NCBI RefSeq assembly: GCF_012910785.2 | Contig: NZ_WTVH02000010.1 | Span: forward strand, 992,001 to 1,056,000 | Length of the DNA stretch: 64,000 nucleotides | Reading direction: 5' to 3' | Source of the DNA: Aromatoleum buckelii | Lineage (GTDB): Bacteria; Pseudomonadota; Gammaproteobacteria; Burkholderiales; Rhodocyclaceae | Shown: piece after piece, positions 1-11,667 of the stretch | Layout of the letters: every line of letters begins with the position of its first letter | Numbering within the stretch: the stretch's first letter is position 1 | Position numbers and translations under genes: made by a program | The notes under the pieces: model-generated | Told to the model about the DNA's origin: nothing | The model's input: the letters and a program-made list of their open reading frames with translations, nothing else | Databases searched by the model: none

Positions 1-161
1 TCGGCCGACGACGGCACGTCCATCGTCGCCTTGTCGGACTCGAGCGTGCAGATCGACTCGTCGACCTTGATCGAATCGCCCGGCTTCACGAACAGCTCGA
101 TGACGGGGACGTCGGAGAAATCGCCGATGTCCGGGACTTTCACTTCAACGATCTGGCTCAT
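1..161 (-). CDS. lpdA: Dihydrolipoamide dehydrogenase (PDH E3), N-terminal lipoyl domain, partial
   Basis: Only the first 53 codons lie in the window; the gene runs off the left edge. They encode a lipoyl domain with the lipoylation motif ESDKATMDVP, nearly the same as the two lipoyl domains of the E2 gene upstream. In betaproteobacteria the E3 subunit of pyruvate dehydrogenase carries such an N-terminal lipoyl domain ahead of the FAD/NAD oxidoreductase core, and this position directly after aceE and aceF fits. The start is the ATG at 161, preceded by an AAGGAGA ribosome binding site in the 12-base gap after the aceF stop. The E3 core itself cannot be seen, so the product is inferred from the domain and the gene order. 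Confidence 0.85.
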   Translation of the reverse strand, partial: MSQIVEVKVPDIGDFSDVPVIELFVKPGDSIKVDESICTLESDKATMDVPSSA

Positions 162-173
162 GTCGCGGTCTCC

Positions 174-1940
174 TTACAGCATGACCCGACGGAAGTCGGA
201 CAAGAGCTGGGCGAGATAGACGTTGAAGCGCGTCGCGAGCGCCCCGTCGATGACCCGATGGTCGGCAGTCAGCGACATCGGCAAGGTGAGGCGCGGCACG
301 AACTGCTTGCCGTCCCACACCGGCTTCATCACCGACTTGTTGACGCCGAGGATCGCGACTTCCGGCGCATTGACGATCGGCGCGAAATACGTGCCGCCGA
401 TGCCGCCGAGGCTAGAGATTGTGAAGCACGCGCCGGACATGTCGGCGGGCCCCAGCTTGCCGTCGCGCGCTTTCTTCGCGAGCTCGCCCGATTCCGCAGC
501 GATCTCGAACACGCTCTTCTTGTCGGCGTTCTTGATGACCGGCACGACGAGCCCGTTCGGCGTGTCGGCGGCGAACGCGATGTTGAAGTACTTCTTGTAG
601 ACGAGGTTCATTTCACCACCGCTCGCGTCGAGCGAGGTGTTGAACTCGGGGAACTGCTGCAATGCGCGCACCGACGCCTTGATGATGAACGCGAGCATTG
701 TCAGCTTCTTGCCCGACTTCTCGTGCTCCTTGTTGATCGCGACGCGGAAAGCCTCGAGGTCGGTGATGTCGGCGTCCTCGTGGTACGTGACGGCCGGAAT
801 CATCACCCAGTTGCGCGCGAGGTTCTGTGCGGAGATCTTCTTGATGCGCGACAGCGGCTTGGTCTCGATCTCGCCGAACTTCGAGAAATCGACTTTTGGC
901 CACGGCAGCAGATCGAGGCCGCCGCCGACGCTTACGCCCGCCCCGGCCGCAGCGGCCTTGCCCGGCACGATGCCGCTCTGCATCGCGCCCTTGACGAACG
1001 CGGTGACGTCTTCCCGGACGATGCGGCCTTTCGGGCCACTCGCGCGGACCTGCGCGAGATCGACGCCAAGTTCCCGGGCGTAGGCGCGCACCGACGGGCT
1101 TGCATGCACCCTGCCGCCGAGGGCCACCGCGGACGGGGCGCCGGCCTGCGGCAACGCGGGAGCGGACAGCTTCGACTGCTCGAATGCCTCGGGCGCATCG
1201 GCCGGCGTCGCGTCGGCAGCTGCGATGCGGGCGGCGGCGGGCGCCGCGACGGGCGTTGCCGCGGGAGCGGGCGTTGCAGCGGGGGCCGGAGCGGCAGCCG
1301 CGCCAGCCGCGCTGTCGACGACGATCAGCACTGCTCCTTCGGAAACCCGGTCGCCGACTTTTACCTTCACTTCCCTGACGACGCCGGCGGCCGATGACGG
1401 CACGTCCATCGTCGCCTTGTCCGATTCGAGCGTCGCGATCGAGTCCTCGAGCTTGATCGTGTCGCCGACCTTGACGAACAGCTCGATCACCGGGACGTCG
1501 GAGAAGTCGCCGATGTCCGGGACTCTCACTTCGGTGCTGCGACCGGTCGCGGCGGGTGCGGGAGCAGGGGCAGGCGCCGGCGCAGCGGCGCCGGACGGGG
1601 CGGACGCTATCGACTGTTCCAGCGCGGCGCCAGAACTCGCAGGCGTCGCCTGCGCCGCCGCGTTGCCGGCCGCTTCCGGTGCGGCAGCGGTTCCGGCGCC
1701 GGCTGCCTCGACCTTGATCAGCACCTTGCCTTCGGCGACGCGGTCCCCGACCTGCACCAGCACTTCGCGCACAACGCCGGCGGCGGTCGACGGCACGTCC
1801 ATCGTCGCCTTGTCCGATTCGAGCGTCGCGATCGGGTCTTCGAGTTTGATCGTGTCGCCGGGCTTGACGAACAGCTCGATCACCGGCACGTCGGCGTAGT
1901 CGCCGATGTCCGGGACTTTCACTTCAATGAGTTCGCTCAT
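174..1940 (-). CDS. aceF: Pyruvate dehydrogenase E2, dihydrolipoamide acetyltransferase
   Basis: This 588-residue protein is the acetyltransferase core of the pyruvate dehydrogenase complex and moves the acetyl group from lipoyl-lysine to CoA. It has two lipoyl domains (about 4-77 and 137-211, each with the ESDKATMDVP lipoylation motif), each followed by an Ala/Pro-rich flexible linker, then a peripheral-subunit-binding domain (about 283-320, starting HASPSVRAYA), then a catalytic domain ending with the active-site motif TADHRVIDG. It lies 21 bases after aceE and 12 bases before lpdA, in one operon. Two lipoyl domains are usual for this family. Long Ala-Pro linkers are coded by repetitive GC-rich DNA. 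Confidence 0.97.
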   Translation of the reverse strand: MSELIEVKVPDIGDYADVPVIELFVKPGDTIKLEDPIATLESDKATMDVPSTAAGVVREVLVQVGDRVAEGKVLIKVEAAGAGTAAAPEAAGNAAAQATPASSGAALEQSIASAPSGAAAPAPAPAPAPAATGRSTEVRVPDIGDFSDVPVIELFVKVGDTIKLEDSIATLESDKATMDVPSSAAGVVREVKVKVGDRVSEGAVLIVVDSAAGAAAAPAPAATPAPAATPVAAPAAARIAAADATPADAPEAFEQSKLSAPALPQAGAPSAVALGGRVHASPSVRAYARELGVDLAQVRASGPKGRIVREDVTAFVKGAMQSGIVPGKAAAAGAGVSVGGGLDLLPWPKVDFSKFGEIETKPLSRIKKISAQNLARNWVMIPAVTYHEDADITDLEAFRVAINKEHEKSGKKLTMLAFIIKASVRALQQFPEFNTSLDASGGEMNLVYKKYFNIAFAADTPNGLVVPVIKNADKKSVFEIAAESGELAKKARDGKLGPADMSGACFTISSLGGIGGTYFAPIVNAPEVAILGVNKSVMKPVWDGKQFVPRLTLPMSLTADHRVIDGALATRFNVYLAQLLSDFRRVML

Positions 1941-1961
1941 GTTGTTGTCTCCCTGGGGCGC

Positions 1962-4637
<2,676 letters not shown>

Positions 4638-4739
4638 TCTCTGTCTCCTCATCGATTGAGGTTTGCGGTTTCCGCTCTTGTGGAGCAGTCGGGGCTGAAT
4701 CGTGGATCGCCGACCCTGCATCCGGTCAGCAAGTTTCAC

Positions 4740-4768
4740 ATTCTAAAATGTGTTTTCGTGATGCGCAA
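4740..4768 (-). promoter_or_regulatory. Candidate sigma-70 promoter of the aceE operon
   Basis: Read on the minus strand, TTGCGC (4768-4763), a 17-base spacer and TAGAAT (4745-4740) form a reasonable -35/-10 pair in an AT-rich patch about 100 bases upstream of aceE. The rest of 4638-5053 holds no convincing gene. The match is by eye only. Confidence 0.45.
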
Positions 4769-4975
4769 TAAAGATGCAGTAAATTTCATGGCGAATGACT
4801 CGCAGCGGGGGTCTTGCAGGCAGGTCACAGGCAGTTTGCTGCGGGAAGCGAAGGGACAGGTCGAACGTGTCTCGCGGCGACGCGCGGCTGCCAGGCGAAA
4901 GGGCCGGCGAAAGCAGTCGCGGCGGCGTGCGGAGTCGCGCAAAAGTGCGGGACCGCGGAAGATGCGGAGCAGTGG

Positions 4976-5024
4976 AAAAAAATCGGCCGGGGGAGAGGGA
5001 GGGAGGGAGAGGTCCCCCGGCCGA
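4976..5024 (-). terminator. Rho-independent terminator after the binding-protein gene
   Basis: A perfect 12-bp stem (TCGGCCGGGGGA at 4983-4994, its complement at 5013-5024) encloses an 18-base purine-rich loop. On the minus strand it is followed by seven T residues (4982-4976). It sits 30 bases after the stop of the minus-strand gene at 5054, so it should end that transcript before the aceE promoter region. Confidence 0.85.
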
Positions 5025-5053
5025 TGGGTAAAACGGGAGAGGAGGCGCCCGGC

Positions 5054-6232
5054 TCATTTGCCTGACGCTCTGCGCCGATCCTCGTCATAGGCGAACACCA
5101 CTTTGCCGTCTCGCACCTCGCCCATGAAAATGTCATGAACGCTGGTGATGGTCTCGTGGTTGTCCTTCGAGAAGGGCTGGTGATAAGTCATGATGACTCC
5201 CTCGACCTTCTCGCGCAGTTCTTCTAGCGCCTCGCGTATCCGGTCGCCTTCCGTGCTGCCAGCCTGCCGGATCGCGGCGGCGAGCAAGAGGAGGGAATCA
5301 TACCCTTGCGCCGCGGCCGGCGGCACCGGGATGCGCGCGCTGCCGCTGGATTTTTTCCACGCGTCGAGAAACGCGCGGCGCCGCGGCGTCGTCGGCTCGG
5401 CGATGAAGGTCTGCGGCATCCGCGCGCCTTCGGCATTCGGCCCGGCGTTGTCGATGAAGTTCGACATCGCCAGCGTCCAGCTGCCGATCAGCGGCACGCG
5501 CCAGTTCATCCGCGCCATGCCGTTGGCGATCTGCGCGAGTTCGGGGCCGATGCCGTAGGTCAGGATCGCTTCGGCGCCGGCCTCGCGCGCGCGGCGTAGC
5601 TGCGTCGTCATGTCCGATTCGCGGATCTGGAAGCGCTCGACGGTGACCGGATGGACGCCGCGTGCGGCGAGCGCGCGCTCGAGGTCCTCGCGGCCGAGCT
5701 GGCCGTAGTTGGTCGCATCGTGGAAGATCGACACGCGCTTCAGGCCGCGCCGGTCGATCGCTTCCATGACGATCATCGCCGCTTGCAGCGTGTCGTTCGC
5801 CGAGATGCGGAAGACGAAATTGTCCGGATATTGCGGCGGGACGAACTGCTTCGTGATGACCGAACCGGTCGCCACCGACGTGATCACCGGAATGCGCGCA
5901 TGCTGGTACGCGCGCTGGCTCGCGAGCGCGACGCCGGTGTTGACGATGCCGAGGCCGGCGACGACGTGCTCCTTCTCGATGAGTTCCTGGACGACCTGGG
6001 CGCCGCGCTCGTTGCGCGCCTCGTCGTCGCGTTCGATGAGCTCGATGGGCCGGCCGAGAACGCCGCCGCCGGCGTTGATTTCGGCCGCGGCGATGCGGAT
6101 CCCCTCGCGCATCGAGATGCCCATCGGGCTCGAGCCGCCCGTGAAGGGGCCGGACACCCCGATCCGCAGCGGCGGCGCGGCGTGGACCGACAGCGCGAGC
6201 AGGCACAATAGGGCAAGGATCAGGCGTGGCAC
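5054..6232 (-). CDS. ABC transporter periplasmic binding protein, branched-chain amino acid (LivK) type
   Basis: The protein (about 392 residues) begins with a signal peptide (PRLILALLCLLALSVHAA) and continues with the class I periplasmic-binding-protein fold typical of LivK-like receptors: LRIGVSGPFTGG near the N-terminus, then the usual GRPIELIERDDE segment. It should bind a small ligand in the periplasm. GTG at 6232 is preferred because it opens directly on the signal peptide; the open frame continues upstream into the divergent kinase gene, which is unlikely to be coding, and no strong ribosome binding site is visible. No permease or ATPase gene is adjacent, so the partner transporter is elsewhere or the protein serves sensing. 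The gene is divergent from a sensor kinase. Confidence 0.8.
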   Translation of the reverse strand: MPRLILALLCLLALSVHAAPPLRIGVSGPFTGGSSPMGISMREGIRIAAAEINAGGGVLGRPIELIERDDEARNERGAQVVQELIEKEHVVAGLGIVNTGVALASQRAYQHARIPVITSVATGSVITKQFVPPQYPDNFVFRISANDTLQAAMIVMEAIDRRGLKRVSIFHDATNYGQLGREDLERALAARGVHPVTVERFQIRESDMTTQLRRAREAGAEAILTYGIGPELAQIANGMARMNWRVPLIGSWTLAMSNFIDNAGPNAEGARMPQTFIAEPTTPRRRAFLDAWKKSSGSARIPVPPAAAQGYDSLLLLAAAIRQAGSTEGDRIREALEELREKVEGVIMTYHQPFSKDNHETITSVHDIFMGEVRDGKVVFAYDEDRRRASGK

Positions 6233-6484
6233 GCGAAGTCTGCCAGGGTTGTCGTCGAAAGGGCAATTTACGCGGCATGCGGCCGGGCAAGAATTGGCGA
6301 AAACCCGCAGCGCCGGATTGCGCCCGTCGCGGGTGCGGGCCTCCTGAATCCGCTCCAACGGTAGGGGAAAGACCCGATGTCGCCGATGACGCGCCGCGGC
6401 AAGAATGCGCTCGAGCCATCGGGCGACGCTTTCGCTGCCCTGCGCTTCACTCCGGAACTGCCGTCTGCCTTGGTCTTCGCTTTC

Positions 6485-9193
6485 ATGAACGACATCGATT
6501 CGTCCCGTTTCACGCGAGCCCGCTGGTACTGGACCGCGCCGTACGTGGCCGTGGGCGTGTTCGCGCTGACGATGCTCGCGCTGGTGTGGCTGCTGCAGAC
6601 GCGTGAAGCCGAGAGCGAGCGCAACGCGGTGGCGCGCGACGTCCAGTGGGCGGAGCAGACGATGCGCCTGCACATGCAGGGCACCGAGGAGTTTCTCGGG
6701 CAGCTCGCGCGGGATCTGGCTGCCGACGCGCTCGACATGGACGGCTTCCAGGTGCGCGCGAACCAGCACATCGCGAACAACGCCGAGCTGGTGAATATCG
6801 TGTGGGTCGGTCCGGAGGAGGCGGTGCGCTGGTCGGCGCCGTTCGACACCACCGACTGGCTCGTCGGCGACGGGCTGTCCGGCCTGCAGACGCAGGCGTT
6901 CTACCGTGCGCGCGAACTTTCACGGCCGAGCTACGGCGCGCCCTACGCGAATCCGCGCGACAAGGTGGTGCTCGAAGTCTATGTGCCGGTGCGGCGCGGG
7001 CGCGAATTTCTCGGCGCGGTGATCGGCGTATATTCGATCGACCGCATGGTCCGCCACCTCGTGCCGAGCTGGTTCGCCGAGAAATACCGGCTCGCGCTGA
7101 TCAGCGACAAAGGCGAGAGCCTGGCCGTCAATTCGCGCGTGCGCGATCTCGACGAGAGCGTGTCGTACCAGATTCCGCTCGATCCGCCGGGCAACGGGCT
7201 CACGCTGCGGGCCACCGCGTTCCGCACCGGCAGCCAGCTGCCCCAGGCCTTGCCGACAGCGATGATCCTCGGCCTGTCGGTGATCGTGCTGTGGAGCCTG
7301 TGGCTGCTGCGCACCCACGTGCAGCGCCGCGTGCAGGTCGAGAAGGAACGTGACCGCCTCTTCAACCTGTCGCTCGACCTGCTGTGCATCGTCGGCCTCG
7401 ATGGCGTATTCCGCCGCGCGAACCCCGCATTCGAGCGGATTCTCGGCTACGCGCCGGACGACCTGCTCGGTCACCCGCTGCTCGATCTGGTGCATCCCGA
7501 CGACGTCTCCGCCACAGTCGAGCAGATGCGCCGGCTGTCGGCAGGCGAGCCGGTGAGCTTGGAGAACCGTTGCCGCTGCGTCGACGGCAGCTTCAAGTGG
7601 CTTGCGTGGAGCATCAACCCGGTACGCGAGGAGAAGCTCGTCTACGCCGTCGCGCACGACATCACCGGTCGCAAGGCGGGCGAGGATGCGCTGCGCGCCG
7701 AGTCGTCGTTCCGCAAGGCGATGGAGGAATCCGTCGTCACCGGGATGCGGGCGATCGATCTGGACGGACGCATCATCTATGTGAACCCCGCGTTTTGCCG
7801 CATGGTCGGTTTCGAGCCTGACGAACTCATCGGCGCGTCGCGGCCGTTCCCGTACTGGCCGCTCGAGGACCTGCAGCTGTGCAGCGACAACCTCGACTTG
7901 ACACTGCTCGGGCGGGCGCCGCCCGGGGGGTTCGAGATGCGCATTCGGCGCAAGAACGGCGAGCGGCTCGACGCGCGCTTCTACCTGTCGCCGCTGATCG
8001 ACAACAGCGGCACGCAGACCGGCTGGATGGCCTCGGTGACCGACATCACCGAGCCTAAGCGCATCCGCGCGGCGCTCGAAGCCGCCCACGAGCGCTTCGA
8101 GGCGGTGCTCGACGGGCTCGAAGCGGCCGTGTTCGTCGCCGACGCGGGCAGCGATGAAATCCTGTTCGCGAACCGCGCATTCAAGAGCATCCACGGTTTC
8201 GACGCCGTCGGGCGTACGGTGCATGGCGTCGCGGTGCCGCAGCCCGAGCGCGGTGACTACCGGCTCGACCCGCACGCCCTCAAGCCGGCCGACATGCCAC
8301 GCGAACTCTTCGATGGCGAACTGCAGCATCCGCTGTCGGGGCGCTGGTACCACGTGCGCGAGCGCGCGACGCGCTGGGTCGACGGCCGCGTCGTGCGCAT
8401 GGGGATCGCCACCGACATCACCGAGCGCAAGCAGACCGCTGAGGTCTCGCGCCAGCAAGCCGAGCGCCTGCAGCGCACGTCGCGCCTGATCACGATGGGT
8501 GAGATGGCTTCGACGCTCGCGCACGAGCTCAACCAGCCGCTGGCCGCGATCGCGAACTATTGCATGGGCTGCGTGACCCGCATCCAGGCGGGGAACGTCC
8601 GCGGCGAAGACCTGCTCGCGGCGATGCAGAAAGCGAGCTTCCAGGCCGAGCGGGCCGGCAAGATCATCCGCCGCGTGCGCGAGTTCGTGAAAAAGAGCGA
8701 GCCGCGCCGCAGCGCGGTGCAGATTTCCGAAGTGCTCGACGACGCGATCGGGTTCGCGGAAATCGACGCCAAAAGGATGAGCTCGCGCATCGTCTCGGAC
8801 GTCGCGGCCGCACTGCCGGCGGTGTTTGCCGACCGCATCATGATCGAGCAGGTGGTGCTGAACCTCGTCAAGAACGGCATCGATTCGATGGCCGACCTGC
8901 CGCGCGACGAACGCGTGCTGATCGTGAGGGCGCGCGCGCTCGGGCCGAGCGCCGTCGAAGTGTCGGTCATCGACCGCGGCCACGGCATCGGGGAGGATGA
9001 TCGTGCGCGCCTCTTCACGCCGTTCTACACGACCAAGGCCGAAGGGATGGGGATGGGGCTGAACATCTGTCGTTCGATCATCGAGTTCCACGATGGGCGT
9101 CTGGTGGTCGACTCGAACCCCGATGGCGGTACCATCTTCTCCTTTACGCTGCCTACGGAGGTTGCCAGTGAGCGAGTCGTCCGGCGTGCCTGA
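6485..9193 (+). CDS. Membrane sensor histidine kinase with extracytoplasmic sensor and three PAS domains
   Basis: The 902-residue protein has a transmembrane segment near residues 12-35, a periplasmic sensor region, a second segment at about 259-276, then three PAS-type domains (about 295-395, 415-525, 540-645), a HisKA domain with phospho-acceptor His680 in LAHELNQPLAAI, and an HATPase domain (VLNLVKNGID, GMGMGLNICRSI). It is of the FixL-like class that keeps the HELNQPL box. The ATG at 6485 starts just before the first membrane segment; an in-frame ATG at 6377 with GGGGAAAG upstream is an alternative. Its stop overlaps the next gene, a FixJ-like regulator, by 26 bases, so the two form a two-component pair. 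The ligand is unknown. Confidence 0.88.
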   Translation: MNDIDSSRFTRARWYWTAPYVAVGVFALTMLALVWLLQTREAESERNAVARDVQWAEQTMRLHMQGTEEFLGQLARDLAADALDMDGFQVRANQHIANNAELVNIVWVGPEEAVRWSAPFDTTDWLVGDGLSGLQTQAFYRARELSRPSYGAPYANPRDKVVLEVYVPVRRGREFLGAVIGVYSIDRMVRHLVPSWFAEKYRLALISDKGESLAVNSRVRDLDESVSYQIPLDPPGNGLTLRATAFRTGSQLPQALPTAMILGLSVIVLWSLWLLRTHVQRRVQVEKERDRLFNLSLDLLCIVGLDGVFRRANPAFERILGYAPDDLLGHPLLDLVHPDDVSATVEQMRRLSAGEPVSLENRCRCVDGSFKWLAWSINPVREEKLVYAVAHDITGRKAGEDALRAESSFRKAMEESVVTGMRAIDLDGRIIYVNPAFCRMVGFEPDELIGASRPFPYWPLEDLQLCSDNLDLTLLGRAPPGGFEMRIRRKNGERLDARFYLSPLIDNSGTQTGWMASVTDITEPKRIRAALEAAHERFEAVLDGLEAAVFVADAGSDEILFANRAFKSIHGFDAVGRTVHGVAVPQPERGDYRLDPHALKPADMPRELFDGELQHPLSGRWYHVRERATRWVDGRVVRMGIATDITERKQTAEVSRQQAERLQRTSRLITMGEMASTLAHELNQPLAAIANYCMGCVTRIQAGNVRGEDLLAAMQKASFQAERAGKIIRRVREFVKKSEPRRSAVQISEVLDDAIGFAEIDAKRMSSRIVSDVAAALPAVFADRIMIEQVVLNLVKNGIDSMADLPRDERVLIVRARALGPSAVEVSVIDRGHGIGEDDRARLFTPFYTTKAEGMGMGLNICRSIIEFHDGRLVVDSNPDGGTIFSFTLPTEVASERVVRRA

Positions 9194-9803
9194 GCAGAAC
9201 ATCTACATCGTCGACGACGACGAGGCCCTGCGCGATTCGCTCGTGTGGCTGCTCGAATCGAGCGGTTACCGCGCAGTCGCCTTCGAATCGGCGGAGCAGT
9301 TTCTCGCCGCGTACCAGCCGGCGATGGCCGGCTGCCTCGTGCTCGACGTGCGGATGCCGGGCATGAGCGGTTTCGAACTGTTCGAGGAACTGCGCCGCCA
9401 GCGTTCGACGCTGCCGGTGATTTTCATCACCGGCCACGGCGACGTGCCGATGGCGGTGTCGGCGGTCAAGAAAGGCGCAGTCGATTTCATCGAGAAGCCG
9501 TTCGGCGACCGCGACATGCTCGGGCTGATCGAACGGTGCCTCGCCGCCGAACAGGAAAGCCGCGGCAAGCGCCGGCTCGAAGCCGACACCACGCGCCGGC
9601 TCGGCAGTCTGACGCAGCGCGAACGCGAAGTGCTCGACCTGATCATCGCCGGCAAGCTCAACAAGCAGATCGCCGACGTCCTCGGCATCAGCATCAAGAC
9701 CGTCGAAGTGCATCGTGCAAGGGTGATGGAGAAAATGGGCGCCCACTCGCTCGCCAAACTGGTTCAGCACGTCATTTCCGCCGAGCCAGACGCGGCACGC
9801 TGA
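9168..9803 (+). CDS. FixJ/LuxR-type response regulator
   Basis: A 211-residue regulator: a receiver domain ([10 protein letters not shown], phospho-acceptor Asp60 in LVLDVRMPG, the FITGHGD segment, KPF with the conserved Lys) and a C-terminal LuxR/GerE helix-turn-helix ([12 protein letters not shown] ... [16 protein letters not shown]). It should bind DNA when phosphorylated by the overlapping upstream kinase. GTG at 9168 is chosen because GGAGG lies 7 bases upstream and the receiver domain starts directly after it; earlier in-frame codons would lie inside the kinase gene. Targets may include the binding protein or chemoreceptor next to it, but that is a guess from position. Confidence 0.9.
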   Translation: MSESSGVPEQNIYIVDDDEALRDSLVWLLESSGYRAVAFESAEQFLAAYQPAMAGCLVLDVRMPGMSGFELFEELRRQRSTLPVIFITGHGDVPMAVSAVKKGAVDFIEKPFGDRDMLGLIERCLAAEQESRGKRRLEADTTRRLGSLTQREREVLDLIIAGKLNKQIADVLGISIKTVEVHRARVMEKMGAHSLAKLVQHVISAEPDAAR

Positions 9804-9822
9804 GCGGTTTCGCTCCGGGAAG

Positions 9823-9848
9823 GTGCCGCCCGCCGGCGCGGGCGGCAC
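9823..9848. terminator. GC-rich hairpin after the response regulator gene
   Basis: An 11-bp perfect stem (GTGCCGCCCGC and its complement) with loop CGGC lies 19 bases after the regulator stop. It lacks a following T run, so it may be a terminator of unusual type or an RNA-stabilising hairpin. Confidence 0.4.
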
Positions 9849-9922
9849 GCCTAAAGTTTCGCTGCGCCGGTCCGATAAGAACCCCGTCGGTTTCCGCTTC
9901 AATATTTCCCCCGGGGTGTTTC

Positions 9923-11563
9923 GTGCCAAATTTTTTCCATCTGAAAGTGGGCACTCGCCTGCGTCTCATTGTCCTGATCGCATTCGGGCTGTTCGCTGCG
10001 GTCATGTGGCAGTCGCTCGCCTCGCTGGGCGAAGTGATGCTCGACGAACGCAAGAGCAGCACCCGTTACGCCGTCGAGTCGGCGCATGGCGTGATCGAGC
10101 ATTTCCAGCGGCGGGAACTCGCCGGGGAGATGAGCCGCGACGACGCGCAGGCCGCGGCAATGGGTGTTATCAAGAGCATGCGTTACGGTGACGGAGAATA
10201 CTTCTTCATCCTCGACATGCACCCGCACACGCTGATGCATCCGGTCAATCCCGATCTCGATGGCAAGGACATGCGCGCCGCGGCCGACCCGAACGGAAAG
10301 CGCATGTTCATCGAATTCGTCGAAGTCGTGGGCAAGTTCGGCGCCGGCTACGTCGACTACGTGTGGCCGAAGCCGGGCAAGAGCGAACCGCAGCCGAAGG
10401 TGTCCTACGTGCAGGGGTTCGCGCCGTGGGGCTGGCTGGTCGGCAGCGGCGTGTATGTCGACGATGTCGACGAGACGTTCTGGCAGCACACGCGCTACAC
10501 CTTCGTCTTCGGCGCCCTCGCGGCGCTGCTCGTGATCCTGCTGTCGTGGCGCATCGGGCGCGGAATCCTGCGCCAGCTCGGCGGAGAACCGTCGGAGCTG
10601 CAGCAGGTGGCCGGTCAGATCGCCGAACGCGACCTGACTTCGCACCTCAAGGTCGCGGCAGGCGACACGCGTAGCATCACGTATGCGATGGAGCAGATGC
10701 AGTCGCGCCTTGCCGAAGTGATCCGGCGGGTCCGCGACAACGCTCGCGACGTGACGGTGGCGGTGCGCGAAGCGGCCGATACCGGGCGCTCGATCCACGA
10801 AGCGTCGATGCGCCAGTCGGAAGTCGCGGGTGGCACTGCGGCGGCGATCGAGCAGATGGCGGTGAGCATCGCGCATGTGTCGGAGAACACTGAAGAAGTG
10901 TGCGGCAACTCGCAGCGCACCGTCGAAGTCGCGCTGCGCGGCGAAGGGCTTGCGCGCGACGCGTCGGAGGGCATCGCGCAGATCTCCGCCACCGTCACCA
11001 GCGCTGCGGCGCAGATCCAGGTGCTGCGCGACCGCTCCGGTGAAATCGGCAAGATCGCCAACGTGATCCGCGAGATTTCCGACCAGACGAACCTGCTCGC
11101 CCTGAACGCCGCAATCGAGGCGGCGCGAGCCGGTGAACAGGGACGCGGCTTCGCGGTCGTCGCCGACGAGGTGCGCAAGCTCGCCGAGCGCACCGGCGCC
11201 GCGACGACGCAGATCTCGCAGGTCATCGTCTCGGTGCAGGCCGAAACGGAAAGCGCGGTCGCCAGCATCGAGCAGATCGTGTCGAAAGTCGATTCGGGCG
11301 CGCGCCTGTCCAAGCAGGCTGCCGAGGCGCTGCACGAGATTCGCGAGGGCGCGCGGGACACGCTGGTGCGCCTCGAGGAAGTGGTGTCGTCGATGAAGGA
11401 GTTGTCCTCGGCGAGCAACAGCGTCGCGACGAACATGCAGGAAGTCGCCGAGGTCGCCGAGCGCAGCAGCGCCGAGATCCGCGGCAGCAACGAGTCGACG
11501 GCGCGCCTCAGGCACAGCGCCGAAGCGCTGGAGCAGCTGACGGCCGGATTCCGTATCGGCTGA
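9923..11563 (+). CDS. Methyl-accepting chemotaxis protein with periplasmic Cache domain
   Basis: The 546-residue receptor has a first membrane segment (about 9-28), a periplasmic single Cache domain ([18 protein letters not shown] is typical), a second membrane segment (about 195-213), a HAMP region and a cytoplasmic signalling domain with the hairpin-tip signature [19 protein letters not shown]. It should relay ligand binding to CheA/CheW. GTG at 9923 is the start because it lies just before the first membrane segment; the open frame upstream runs through the regulator gene in the wrong frame. No CheB/CheR-binding pentapeptide is visible at the C-terminus. The receptor sits beside a two-component system and a binding protein. 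Confidence 0.88.
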   Translation: MPNFFHLKVGTRLRLIVLIAFGLFAAVMWQSLASLGEVMLDERKSSTRYAVESAHGVIEHFQRRELAGEMSRDDAQAAAMGVIKSMRYGDGEYFFILDMHPHTLMHPVNPDLDGKDMRAAADPNGKRMFIEFVEVVGKFGAGYVDYVWPKPGKSEPQPKVSYVQGFAPWGWLVGSGVYVDDVDETFWQHTRYTFVFGALAALLVILLSWRIGRGILRQLGGEPSELQQVAGQIAERDLTSHLKVAAGDTRSITYAMEQMQSRLAEVIRRVRDNARDVTVAVREAADTGRSIHEASMRQSEVAGGTAAAIEQMAVSIAHVSENTEEVCGNSQRTVEVALRGEGLARDASEGIAQISATVTSAAAQIQVLRDRSGEIGKIANVIREISDQTNLLALNAAIEAARAGEQGRGFAVVADEVRKLAERTGAATTQISQVIVSVQAETESAVASIEQIVSKVDSGARLSKQAAEALHEIREGARDTLVRLEEVVSSMKELSSASNSVATNMQEVAEVAERSSAEIRGSNESTARLRHSAEALEQLTAGFRIG

Positions 11564-11667
11564 TTTCCGCTCCCGTCGCGGCAACGTTGCGTCGCTTGAT
11601 CTGGATCAACGGAGTAAAGTCGACCGATCGGTAATCTTTGTGCTCTTTAATCCCCGGGGTCCATCCG

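Noticed and set aside
6233-6769. A 179-residue N-terminal extension of the periplasmic binding protein
   Set aside because: The extension overlaps the divergent kinase, is Arg/His-rich, and precedes a clear signal peptide that should be N-terminal.
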